From the NCBI GenBank assembly GCA_013433145.1, contig CM024177.1, forward strand, positions 5,420,110 to 5,484,109: a stretch of DNA of 64,000 nt, read 5' to 3'. The notes beneath the pieces are model-generated. The model was not told the origin of the DNA. It searched no databases and saw only the letters and a program-made list of their open reading frames with translations. This document shows, one piece after another, positions 11,901 to 22,902 of the stretch (position 1 is its first letter; each line of letters begins with the position of its first letter). The position numbers and the translations under genes are program-made. The stretch is from Ascaris suum (Eukaryota; Nematoda; Chromadorea; Rhabditida; Ascarididae).

Positions 11901-14900
11901 ATATATGGGAATGAGCACATTATCAATGCTTCACAAATCAACGAGTAAAATATATAATGAAATGCGATTTAAAGGCCAAAGTATACCGCTCAAAGTTCGA
12001 TGAAAAGAAATGCAGAAACGTAAAAGCTGCAAAATTTGATACTCCATACAAAGCCATCTAAATACGATGCCTGTGGAGTGCGAAAAAAATCTTTATTTAC
12101 GTTTGCGTTTGTTTACGCCACTGTAATTCTAACCTCATAATCACGTGCTAGCACGACGTTATCAGAAAATATCACGTTCACAGAATATAGATAACGACGA
12201 CTTTCACAGAAACGACATTCGGTTCTAATACCTTCATGACATTCATGTGCAACATTCTCTGATTTTTATGCAAACGAGGGAGGGAAAATTTTTAGGAACT
12301 TAAAGAAAAAATAACGTGAAAAATGAAGATGAAGAGAAGAATGAAATGAATGAAGGACTTACGGATTGAGAAAATTAACGCTCTGTGAATATCGCTGCTT
12401 AGAAATATACATAAATATGGCAAGGTAAATTAACGCGTTGCCTAATATATAACACTATTAACATAATTTTGAATCGTACAGCGACAGCCGAAGAGACAAA
12501 AGTTAATGCAGACTGGGAAGGGAATTCGTCGATTCTTGAGGAGGTGAACAAGCAAAACTAAGCGCTCGTTTACGTGAATAATTGATAGTTTTCCTTTCCA
12601 ATCAGGACGATTACTCAGTTCACACACTCCCATAACCATTAAATGCACTTAAGATGTGCTGAATCTGCAAGCATAACTACTATTAGTTGCCTCATCATAA
12701 ACGGAAAATAAGCTGGCACTACCCGGTTTCTTTTCAGTTTCCGGTATTTCTTACTTTCAGACCTTGTTTCATTGCATAAGTCTCCTTACGCGTTATGTTT
12801 AGCCAAGGCACATAAATCAGCAGCGCTCATCTGCGTAAACAACGATCGCCGCTTTATTATTTCACTTCGGATCGCCAGATATTCAACTTTAAGTTGCATG
12901 AAAGCGCACAAATTCTCTAATCTATTAGTAAATTTCGCTATTTTTACCGCCCTCATTACCGACTGCCGCATTCACTGTTTCTGTTATTGAGTAAAGAAGT
13001 ATATATAGCACCCACCTGCATCAACAACAGTCACTGTTCATATGTTGCCCGGGTGGCTCCTACCTGCCATTGGGGCACTTGAGGCACTGGACTAGGGCCA
13101 ACATGTCTAATGAGCGAAGAGGTGTTCGCAGCTAGTACTGAAATGAATCGACGTCCATTACACAACTGCTTTTTCTGATATTTTGTGGACTCTGATGAAA
13201 TTAATATGAGATGAAACGAAGGCTTTAAACAGATGATAGCGACAGTGTTGCTAAATAAGCAATAATTGAAATTAGCATAGGAGACGGGCTGGCACGGTAT
13301 GTGCTTCTGCATTCTCGGTTATTAGAACTAGCCTCAGCAAGTAATGGTAACAAAGCATGCGTCAAAGCTTTATTTAGTTGGATCGACCGATGAGTCACAA
13401 ATCCACTGAGATTCGTTTATCAAAACCATGCGGTCGCACAATACGACCCAACCCAGTGTGAAGTGTATGCAAGTTTTTAGCACTCTAAAGTGCTGCAATT
13501 CTCTTCAAATTCAAGCTTGAATCCGGTACGACAACAAGCAAAAGGGTAATAACCGCCAAATCTTGCAATCGCGGCTCCACTGAACCCAAACTTAAACTAA
13601 AAAACAAATTGGCAGACACCTAGGGACATACATATGTACGGACACAGCGTCGCCATACTGTGCACTGCAAATGCGCATTTGCAAAAAGAGGAAAAAAAAC
13701 GAACGAACGCTTCTCAACGAACACTGAATGTTGGCTAATGTGAAACATATGCATCGGTTCATTCAGACCGAAAGATGTGTATTCGAATTACAACTAAAAA
13801 ATGCAGCAAAGTAGGCTAGAAATAAATTTTCAACTTCACGACGAATAAAAGTTGGGCATTCCCTTTCCAGCTTGGAGTTCCGACTTAATTTTATCGGTGA
13901 ACGTACAAGTGGAAGTGCGGTTATTGGCGTCGGTCCAAATCAAAGTACCCATGCTCACATGTGCATGCAGATTGACTTATATTAATGAATGCATATTAAA
14001 TTTTTTGACAACGGAGAGTGCGCAATTATAACCGTTTGTAAATATCAGACGTTCACCGTAATGCAACAATGGAATGCAAAGGCACTGTGTAAAGATCAAA
14101 AAGAATAATCAAACAAGCAGAGAGAGGGAGCTAAAGATAAAAAGTGAATTCTGAAGACAGTGCAGCAGTTTCTAAAGGAATTGCGTAGATAAATTGTCCA
14201 ATATAGTGTTTTAAAACTAGGAAAGCCTGAAATATTTTAAAGTGTTTTCAATTTTCACTGAGTTCAAAGAGACAATAAACAATTCAAGCGATAAGAGTGC
14301 TTTAACAGATATAAAGAAGGAAAAAAGAGCATGCAAAATGCGAGACGGGCACATGCAAGCATCGTGCACGATAAATGTCCCACTTATAAATGAACTGCAC
14401 CGTCGGTAGGATCTGATTAAATGTCACAGTTCCAACGAGGACGGGAAAAGGAAGTGGAAATTCACCCCCATTTAGGTATGAGTTACCTGGGAAATTTGAA
14501 CGTCACTTCTGGAAAAAAAACGGGCAAAATTTTTGCTCGACTATCAGCTCATTGCATTGAGTTTGCGTTAATAAGCTAAGAACATAACTACTTCTATCAT
14601 AGGGTATATAATTCTAGGCATATCACTACTAAGATTTTTGATTCTCCCTCTCCTTGAAACCGAAATTCTAAGAAGGAAAAGAATTTGATTCCCCACAAGA
14701 ACTCCAAGGAAACGACACTTTCAAGATGAAATGAACAAGCAATTGCACCTGATATGAAGTTTGAACTCAAGCTATGTAACCTTAAATTGGAAAGTGCAAC
14801 CACCAGAAGGTTTATGCAATACTACGTGAAATTTCATTACCATTAATGCAATACTTTTTGAATTTCTTAGTAATAAAAGAGATTTTGTAAAATCATTACC

Positions 14901-15831
14901 ATTCCATTACTAATTTCATACAACAAGTTGTAATATGGAACAACAAAGAAGTCAAAAATCTTCAACGATAAGGACACATAAAAGAGAAATGGCGAAGCTT
15001 ACTGCATTCATTCGATGCGATTTGTTGGCGCAATTGTGTAGCATTCATATTAGACCCGTCTGCAACTTGTCCACGCAAATTGGGTGCGGATTTCGATTTT
15101 GGTACACCGAAGTCATCGTCAGAGGACTCGTCATCCAAATCCTCCTCGTCCATATCGTTCATATAACAAACCTAAGCATTTTGTTTTTTATTTACTGTTT
15201 TGACACTTCATTTCCATAAGATGTTTGTATGCAAGAACTGATGATGCATACTGTGCACAGGTGCTGCACGTTGACAACTTTGAATTGCATATGCAGTACA
15301 GGTGATAGCTCCATGTTGTACGGTACAGGTAGCATAGATGTATACTTTTATCAATATACGCATAATATACATTCTATAGTTGGAATTACTTTTATGTAGC
15401 CAATTCTTTATTGCCCAACATTTCTACAAATGCTGTAAGCTGTATGGGTGCATAGCATTTTTGGATATTAAGCGCTTGGCTCCAATCTAACTGAAATGCC
15501 CGAATATTTATTCCTATTGCACTATCAAGAGTGTTTGCTGAACAATAAAAACTGAGAGAAAAGAAATATACAGCGTTATTGTTTTATATTCTAGTAATAA
15601 TCAAAGTATATTAGTTAATCAAGCAATGTAACTAGAGATGTAAAATGCCTATTTATTGAATGACTGACGCATCAAGAAACTTCGTCAACTGTTACTACAG
15701 CCACTTATCAATTCCGCACATAGGAAGAAAAATCGAGAAAAATGAACCGACTTCTTCGTAGAAGTACGCTGATAAAACTTACACTGTAAGAAAGAAAAAA
15801 AATCGCTAAATAAGCTTTAAGATTTCACAGA

Positions 15832-15889
<58 letters not shown>

Positions 15890-17744
15890 TTTTTAGTCAT
15901 AAACCATTCTGAAACTCACATCAAATCACTTACTGATCGACGAAATAATATTAATTAACTAGTTATTTAGTTATTCGCAATAATTTTTACTAAAAATACT
16001 CAATAAGTAAAAAGAGCGATAAAATATTTGAGTATTTCAGATTAAACGCCGATGTGATTATGAATAAAATTACCAAAGTTGTTGACAAATAAGAAAAAAG
16101 AAGCATAGACAATGAAAATACCTGCAAATTCATCGCTGTCTGTAGGCGAAATCCCAGATTCGATCTAGACGGTCGTGTGAGGATACGTGGTGAAGGACCG
16201 GCGGTTAGCTGATCCACTTGTAGAGCAAGCCTCCTTCGTACCTTTAATTATGACCATGGACACGACTCTCTTGAGACTTTTGCACTTCGACACACTTTAC
16301 ATATCATAAAATTTGCGTAACTTTTGTAATGATACCCCTTATTACTTCTATTTCCTCTGGGTCTTTACCAATCCATCTACTCTTTATTGACAGATTTTAT
16401 ATACTTATTTCACTACTTAATCATCAGCAGTACACTTCATATATATGGCGTTACTAATGCACTAATAAATATCAAAGAAAGTTTATTGTGGTGGATATTA
16501 ACCTCGTTATTTGAGATCTAATAATAAATGTTGTTCGGAAGAAAGCAATAAATTACTATATTATGCAATTTAAGCAAAATTTATGAATATGCACATATAG
16601 AGATCTAATAATGCGAAGACTCGTATTTTATCATGGCAGATAACCAGTAAGCCTTACTTGTCACGTCGTTTCACTCATCTATTTCATATCACCCCCTCCC
16701 CGCCATCCCCCCTCCCCCTCTTACAACGTTTATGAATCCTGTGTAGTATTTGGAAAACGCAATACTATGCACCTGTTCACCCAGCAGTTTGCGCTCGATA
16801 ATTTGTCGTTCTTTAGCCGCACAATTCAACTGCTCCTCAAGCTTGTTAAAATCGAGCTCTGGCAGACACGTATCCAAACTCTTCACTTCCGCATCAATGC
16901 TCTTTTGTAACGCCTCCTTACTACTGAACGTACTCCCAATGGAGCCCATAGACTTCGACGTGCTCGGTGGTCGACATGCATGATCCTCGTGGCGATCATA
17001 TAGAGCAGACGAGCGTGTACCACCAGATGCACTTCCAGAAGCTGTCGATGGTGTTGCTGAGATCACACTCTCTCTAGTTGATGCTTCAGGTATGAGTTCG
17101 TTTACTTCCGAGATCCTTTCAGTTTCAGGTTCCAAATTAATCTTCCACTCGTCTCTAAAATTTGCTACATTATTGGATTCTACTTCACAATTAATATGGC
17201 CATTGCTTGTAGCGCCAATAGACTGGCAAGACTTGGCGTTCAACACTTCTCGTACACCTGTTCCGTTCTGCGCTGCCGTTGGAGGGGGCTTGGATTTGCA
17301 ATCGACGCATTGAATAGGGTTCTCGACCATCTCACAGTGACCCGATCTTAGCTCCTTAAAAGCCTCTTCTTGAGGTAGCTGCTTCATTTCAGGATTGGGC
17401 TCCGGTCCGGGCTTCGTTTCTCGGTCTGGCTCCAGCTGGTGATCAAAACTATGTTTTAACGAGTCTGTGCAGAAGCGAAGCGAATCAGATGGTGTGGGCA
17501 AGTCGCCGGCGTTCCGTGATGCAGTGCTCGACATTTCGAACGAGTCCTCTGAGCATGACGTCGAAAGCGCTCTATTATCGTCAAGAAGAGGTGAGTCGAG
17601 AGACTCGAGGCTCGAGCTATTACTCTGTTGATCAGTGGGCGAGGCGGTTGCTGCTCCGCCCCCTTCTACTAGGCTACTAATGAGTGAATATGCGCAGATG
17701 TTGTTGTTGGATTCAATTGGCAGCACCGCTTCGCTCGACCACAT
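8883..17744 (-). CDS. SCHIP1: SCHIP1-family protein (schwannomin-interacting protein 1 homologue)
   Basis: SCHIP-1 binds the tumour suppressor merlin (NF2/schwannomin) in vertebrates, and the IQCJ-SCHIP1 form sits at axon initial segments. The nematode role is unknown to me. Eight minus-strand exons join in consistent phase: 17744-16773, 16241-16122, 15171-15003, 13137-13064, about 10424 (or 10408)-10276, 10082-10012, 9075-8982 and 8913-8883, giving roughly 560 residues from the first ATG at 17744. The order matches human SCHIP1: a Ser/Glu-rich N-terminal region; MNLQ-VCYMND followed by an acidic run and SKSAPNL; then EKAKETAKMQMELEKL; then a C-terminal coiled coil with RDSLHMQQDSMLVDIEDMIR, nearly identical to the human RDELHTEQDAMLVDIEDL block. 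All predicted introns have GT-AG ends. More 5' coding sequence may exist (see 17901-18368). Conservation is highest at the C-terminus, so the family call is firm and the N-terminal model is not. Confidence 0.8.
8982..9075 (-). CDS. SCHIP1: SCHIP1 exon, C-terminal coiled coil
   Basis: The acceptor ATTTCAG gives EENAELMRLLVERDSLH and then the invariant DSMLVDIEDM. A second upstream acceptor (CTACAG) would add residues and break the ungapped alignment with human SCHIP1, so the TTTCAG site was preferred. The donor is CG|GTTAGT. Confidence 0.85.
9846..9857. repeat. Poly-G run in SCHIP1 intron
   Basis: An uninterrupted G run followed by TGGGGG, inside the intron at 9076-10011. Confidence 0.85.
10012..10082 (-). 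CDS. SCHIP1: SCHIP1 exon, start of coiled coil
   Basis: Acceptor GTTTTTCAG, donor G|GTATGT. It encodes VQLSKMTCRQIMEIFDQLSR, matching the human LRDMTIGQLQVIVNDLHSQ segment in spacing and heptad pattern. Confidence 0.82.
10276..10424 (-). CDS. SCHIP1: SCHIP1 exon, AKMQxELEK helix
   Basis: It encodes LEEETRLLLEKAKETAKMQ and continues MELEKLYAPRSKGN, equivalent to human AMAKPMAKMQVEVEKQN. The donor ACCAG|GTTGTG gives phase 2 and fits the next exon. The 5' edge is uncertain: GAAGAG|GAAAGG (start 10424) fits the phase-0 end of the upstream exon. The better-looking GTTTTCAG (start 10408) needs an extra exon between 10.4 and 13.1 kb. Confidence 0.72.
10425..13063 (-). other. SCHIP1 intron, 2.6 kb
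   Basis: No further exon was confirmed. A purine-rich tract on the plus strand (about 11067-11122, GGAGGAGGGTGGGAAGAGGG) becomes a long polypyrimidine run in the transcript. The open frames at 11605-11880 and 12442-12648 show no family signal. Confidence 0.5.
13064..13137 (-). CDS. SCHIP1: SCHIP1 exon, Pro/Gln-rich linker
   Basis: Acceptor CATTTCAG, donor CAG|GTAGGA; 74 bases joining the phase-1 donor at 15003. It encodes LAANTSSLIRHVGPSPVPQV then PQWQ. The call rests on splice signals and frame; the linker is not conserved outside nematodes as far as I can tell. Confidence 0.6.
13138..15002 (-). other. SCHIP1 intron, 1.9 kb
   Basis: Nothing beyond low-complexity A-rich sequence was recognised. 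The open frame at 14597-14803 lacks credible splice borders. Confidence 0.5.
15003..15171 (-). CDS. SCHIP1: SCHIP1 exon, acidic VCYMND block
   Basis: The acceptor GCTTAG opens on VCYMNDMDEEDLDDESSDDD, then FGVPKSKSAPNLRG. Human SCHIP1 has ICYVNDSGSDKDSD at the same place after GMNLQ. The donor A|GTAAGC is strong and leaves phase 1. Confidence 0.85.
15834..15887. repeat. TA dinucleotide microsatellite in SCHIP1 intron
   Basis: About 27 uninterrupted TA units between the exons at 15003-15171 and 16122-16241. Length is prone to slippage and assembly error. Confidence 0.95.
16122..16241 (-). CDS. SCHIP1: SCHIP1 exon ending in MNLQ
   Basis: Exactly 40 codons between AATTAAAG and CAG|GTATTT, phase 0 at both ends. 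It begins VRRRLALQVDQL, continuing the ERKLLGEQ helix of the exon before, and ends FRLQTAMNLQ, directly ahead of the VCYMND block as in vertebrates. Confidence 0.8.
16773..17744 (-). CDS. SCHIP1: SCHIP1 large N-terminal exon
   Basis: 324 codons from the first ATG (17744) to the donor CAG|GTGCAT. The frame stays open about 30 codons upstream of that ATG, so an acceptor between about 17.79 and 17.83 kb is also possible. The protein is rich in Ser, Glu, Pro and Thr and probably disordered. Its last 60 residues (ELDFNKLEEQL, AAKERQIIERKLLGEQ) should form a helix. The plus-strand reading frames over it are shadows. Confidence 0.72.
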
Positions 17745-17900
17745 CTTCTCAGCTCCACGATCCACAGCCGCACTAATCGCGGTTCGTGGCACTGCACATT
17801 TCTCACGCCTCCTTGGTCGATTTGCCTCTCAGTGTTGCGTCAGCTCTGATTCATCGGTGTTATTCAATCGACAGAACACTGCAAATTGCTCCACTTGAAT

Positions 17901-18368
17901 TTATTTTTCACGGCGAATTATTTTTAACGAAGGAAGCCGAAAACGACGCAAAACTGAAAATTGACTAACGGCAAATAAGTTTAAAATTCGACACGTTAAA
18001 GCAAAAAAACTTTTGACGCCTATCTGATGAGGATTCATATTCACATCGTAGATAATGCTGAAGTCGAAAGAGTATGTGGGAGAAGGAGAGGTGCGAAGAA
18101 GGGTGCCGGTTCGACGGGAAACAGTATTCCTAAAATCAAAAGATGCAGTCTTCGACAGATCTCGAAAACTAGTGTTCACGCTTTGATATGACCTGACAAG
18201 TGATAAGATTGAAAAGGTTGCATTTTTATGGTTGTCTTGATCCACGCAGCTCAAATCGCTATTTAGAGTATTGGCTAACGAACTGCTCGAACAAATTATC
18301 GAATTATTCGGCTGCATAGCTAAAATTCGAGACTTTCTTGGCTCCTTGTCATACTTGTCAAATTTCAC
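17901..18368 (-). CDS. Candidate upstream SCHIP1 exon (open frame of 155 codons)
   Basis: A long Ser-rich frame 100 bases upstream of the SCHIP1 big exon, with an ATG at 18317 and a possible acceptor GATTTAG near 18375. Possible donors are GTCAG|GTCATA and GAT|GTGAAT (phase 0). A frame this long is unlikely by chance in AT-rich DNA. Its join to the next exon was not resolved and no domain is visible, so it could also be a separate small gene or a 5' UTR accident. Confidence 0.38.
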   Translation of the reverse strand: MKFDKYDKEPRKSRILAMQPNNSIICSSSSLANTLNSDLSCVDQDNHKNATFSILSLVRSYQSVNTSFRDLSKTASFDFRNTVSRRTGTLLRTSPSPTYSFDFSIIYDVNMNPHQIGVKSFFALTCRILNLFAVSQFSVLRRFRLPSLKIIRREK

Positions 18369-21300
18369 GTCTCTAAATCTCCTAATAAACTATAGAAAAA
18401 ATGTTGCATATAGACACACACATACAAACGCATATAGATTGAGACTTCTATAATGCACCACACAAAACACACAAAGGATGCAGAGTCTCCAATTGCGTGC
18501 ACGGTCATTAGCGAGGCAAACGTTGGCGCTGCACCGAAACGAATAGGCAATAACAATGGATAAGCGCATACTTGAGGGAACCTCCTGCATCCTAAAACGC
18601 TTCCCCTCAACGGCTATCCTAGAAATAAAGACAGCTCCACGGTAATGCAGAAATGTTACTGCCGTAATGACTGGGCATTTTTATTTTTGCGATGCGGAAA
18701 AATATGCACCACTGTGGTGGCCGTTCTGAGAATTCACATTCGCTTGGCTCGCGCGAAGGCAAATCGACATACAGCCATTCTTCCTCTCCCTCCTACCCCC
18801 CCCCCCCTCCCCAACCCTACAACACTTAAAACAGGATAACGATTCTATGTGCCTGCTATGTCTAACGTGCAGTACTCTAGAAGAGGAAAACCATAGAGAC
18901 GGCCGGCGGGGACTTCACAGGTGAAATATTTCCACGCACCTTCCTAGGTCTAATGGACAATGTAAATATAATAACTAGAAGTTTTATAAGCTTATCAATG
19001 GAAGGATCAAAAGGATTGCCAGTCCACAACAATAACAAATGATGATAAGACGAATCGTTGCCGCTCGCAAAACCATCAACAAGCAGCCGCTGAACAAATG
19101 TTTATATTTGCAAGGATGCTCCTAGGTTATGTGATTCCTCGCAAGTGGAAAATCAATTAGGGGAATGCGGAAGTGGAAAGGGGACAGCAAAAAGCGAGTC
19201 AGTCTCTTTTTTAAGGTTCAATGGCCGAGAAAAGGGGTAAAATTTTTAATGAAATATTTTCAGCAAAGGAACTTCCAAAAAAAACTCGAAACAAAAAATC
19301 AAAGCTAAGTTGCTAGAGCTGAAGAACCTGATGCGTTCAGCGACGTTACGCATAGTGCTCTAACGTGATGCCAACACAGCTGCCAATATCTCTATCAGCT
19401 CTCTCCCCCTCCCTTTGTCATCCCCCCTTGCCAGCCTGCACGACATCTCGCACCCCTCTCCTGCAGTTCCGATTGCACCAAATTTTTCGGACCCAGCCAA
19501 CGAGTGAAATAAGATGCGATGCTAATGTACGTCAAGACAACGGATGAAAAGTGTTCAGCGCAAAGCGTTGAAATGTTCAAGAAAGAGGAAAAGACCAGTG
19601 CATCTTCCCCCCACAATTTTTTCTGCCTACAAGAGTGACCCCAATTGTTGTGCTCATCGAGTGAGGCAATATGACGTCGTTGAAAGTAACCGAGTCTTCA
19701 CAAGCAAGCAAAACGATTGTGACGTCTTTTCAAGGGGTCTAATGAATGAGGCACGAAATAATTCATCAATAAATTAAAATTTGTATCGCTTCGCCTATTC
19801 ATTTAACAGATTTCCATACAAAATAAATGCAAATTGTTCAAAGCAAATACAGAAATAATGCAGTTAACAATCGCGGTCACGATTTTTTAATACTTCATCA
19901 GTCTAGATGTTTGTAGTCACCAAGTTGAAGATGAAGGCGAGGGGAAGGGGGTTCAATCAGGTCATTGTAAGAGAGAAGTTCTCCTAAAAATTATTAAGGA
20001 TTTCATAACACAATCGGTTTTTCTTGTATGAAATCCACCAGAAGTTATTCGACTACTTTGCTTAACATAAGGATTTCTTTGGTACTTACTTTTTAAATTA
20101 GAGTCCTACTGCCTTTTCAAAGATAGCGACGTGTTGAATGAAATTCCCGTCTAAGGTGGCAACAAGATTAGAATATAACATCAATTTTCAATATGCATAT
20201 ATTTAATAACTGAAACGTCGTTTTGCGGACGACTTCTACAGATGAAACTCGACTTCTTCAATGGCGTAACTGAGCATACTTATAGCGGCACTGATGGAAC
20301 TTGCAAAATATTATAGAATAAGAGCCTATTTTCAATTTTTTCACGACTCTAGAAAGCAAATAAAAGCAAAGAGCGAAATATTTGCCCATAGCTTTATAAA
20401 AACCGACTAAATAAAAGCAGAAAATACAAAAGCATAAAGAGACATCATTTGCACGATAACAATCATAAGAAAATGAAAAAGACTGTGCCAAAGCCTTTCA
20501 TCTTTATCCTCTTCAAAACTTCAATGCCTCTTACATGGCCTCAGGCAATGTTCGCGGAGCGTGATCTTTGATCACGAGTGCCACTCTCACGTGTTCTAAG
20601 CTAAAAGTGAAAGGAAGTGAATATTAGCACTGAAGCATTAAAGGAAATGAATGAAATAATCCTCCGCAATGCACTTTGTACTATCACTGGGCGATATTTA
20701 ACATCGATGCAACATGTTGTTTTATGCTCAAATACACAACTCGATAAATTTATGCCTCAACGATCCGAATCGGAGAATTTCTGTCGGGTTAACGATGGAT
20801 CGCCAGTGAAACGAAGGGAAATATGAAAATAGTAAATGAAAAGAAACATGAGAAAACGTGAAATAATGAAAAATACATAACGTGTGCACATAGAGATAGA
20901 TAGACACAGTCCTCGACACTATAGTAATTCAGTTTGCAAATAAGGATAAGCTTTTGAAAAAAAAAAGACCGCTATAATCATCGCGGTTGAAGAATCTGGA
21001 AAAAAGGGAATCAAAAAACCCTTAGATGGAGAAAAAGAAAAACAAGTTCCGGAAGGTTAGAACATGGGACCAAACTACTTACTTCATTAATAATTTTTTT
21101 TATTATTTTAAAGAAATCGGCGCATTATTACAAATGAATTTTTACTTCACCATGATTTTTCGGTGATTATACCACCATTTCTATAAACTGAAGTATGCGA
21201 AGCTGAATCCTATGTGTACCTCGATAAACTATAAGCTAAACAGTGAGATTAATATCGATTGAGTTGGCAATAAAATGCAGCTTGATCTAACTTCAGTTAA

Positions 21301-21584
21301 AATGCAATTATTACACACCAGCCAGCTGTCATAAAAGGTGCGTGCTGAGTTGCCGGGACAGGTCGCACTCCCTGCTATTTTAGATGGTGCGCAATCTTCA
21401 TCAACGGAAAAGGAAGAAATGGCAGTTACCTGAGGTATCACAGAGCCGCAACTGCTTAAACAGGATGGCACCTCATATACGAAGCATTTCCCTCTGAGAT
21501 GGGTTCATCAACAACTCAATTGTATGGAAAATGTCTAAAGTCAGATTAGTCAAAATTCAAAAAAAGGATGTCATCTACCAGAAA
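18369..21584. other. No gene seen
   Basis: This holds scattered short frames, a poly-C run at 18796-18807, and a CT-rich stretch at about 19399-19465 that looks like a polypyrimidine tract ending in CTGCAG but leads to no long frame. A-rich plus-strand bias suggests it may still be inside the minus-strand SCHIP1 transcription unit. Confidence 0.45.
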
Positions 21585-21702
21585 GATACCAGGTGGTCTT
21601 CTAGAGTAACAAACTGGATCCCCTCAGGTGGCAAATGACGTCATTTGCTGACAAAAGGTCCGCTGGACAAAGAGGTTCTTTTAATGATGGCCACAGAGTG
21701 CA
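21585..21702. repeat. Dispersed repeat, copy 1, with central palindrome
   Basis: About 118 bases starting GATACCAGGTG and ending near CACAGAGTGCAC, repeated at 22779-22902. The core at 21631-21648 is the perfect 18-base palindrome GCAAATGACGTCATTTGC, which contains the full CRE/ATF site TGACGTCA. No open frame is shared between the copies. Confidence 0.88.
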
Positions 21703-22778
21703 CTAAAGAGAACGAAAGATTTTTGCTGGCTTTCATCAATATCGAGAGTATTCGATGATAGCGTAATGGCTGAAGATGGACGGTGATAAAGTGATAAGCT
21801 GACAAGTTGGTGCATAATGCAGTCACTGATACATCGAATACAACGGGTTGGGAATGCAACGTTACTCCGGTCATTGTGCATTTCCTCGTCTTCCCTTCCT
21901 TAGCAGTAACTCAGAACAAAACCTTTGCAGTTTGAAAATATATTGTCAGAAAGAATTCTTTGTTTCACAGAGAAAATGCCCGAAATTTACTTTCATGAAT
22001 GAGGCTCCAGCTTGCTTTAAAATTCCAGAAGTTCTTCATTGAGCATTAGCAGCCATTTCCTCTCCTTCGATGTCAATTACGAGAATATCCTCCCCCGATC
22101 GCATCTGAAAACCTTGTCTAAACAACAAGCTGATAAATTTCAGAGGAAATCAACAAACAACACAACTGGCATAGACGAGTAGAAACCGCTCGCGATGACG
22201 TTTAGCAAGACAATCGCTGAAAAGCACAAGAAATTGCCTCGCTGGCGCAGAACCAGTTCTCGACGTGTTTCTTTCGTCTTTTTAGCAGAGTTCCTCTCGA
22301 TTATTAACTAGCGTATATACGTTATCATCACCGCGTTGCAGTTAAAAATGCTAATGTGACCATCACGCTTTCCGACTGGAAGAGTTAATGACGTTGATGA
22401 TAGAAAGCGGAAAGTGATAGCTGGAAAGTCCGCAAATTTAAGGCGAAATCAGAGAAATATTTTTTAATGAAAATAAAATAATACCACATTTGGCATTATT
22501 CTGACAGCAAAAATGAAGTTTTTTGTAAAAATTATTTAAAATTTGAGCATTCTTTTTCTTAATTAGATGAGGTCGCAGATGGTCGTTGGACAACTCTCCG
22601 AATCCTCTTCCCTCTCCCTACGACGGATTATCGCCTTAAAAAACAGCAAAAAGGACCTCATGAGTTCTTAGGCAATGTAGGTCAAAAAAGTTCACGAAAA
22701 GCTGAGGAGATATCAATAGAAGGCATAACGATTCACCGACGATTGCGCCGCAAATATGCGAACAGCGCCCTTGATAAG

Positions 22779-22902
22779 GATACCAGGTGCTTTTTTAGAG
22801 TAACAAAGTGGATTCCCTCAGGTGGCAAATGACGTCATTTGCTGAGAAAAGGTCCGCTGGAGAAAGAGATTCTTTCAATGATGATGACCACAGAGTGCGC
22901 TG
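22779..22902. repeat. Dispersed repeat, copy 2, with central palindrome
   Basis: The same orientation as copy 1, with roughly a dozen substitutions and a 3-base indel by eye. The palindrome at 22825-22842 is unchanged. The unit starts and ends at about the same bases as copy 1, so it is a defined element and not part of a larger duplication. Confidence 0.88.
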
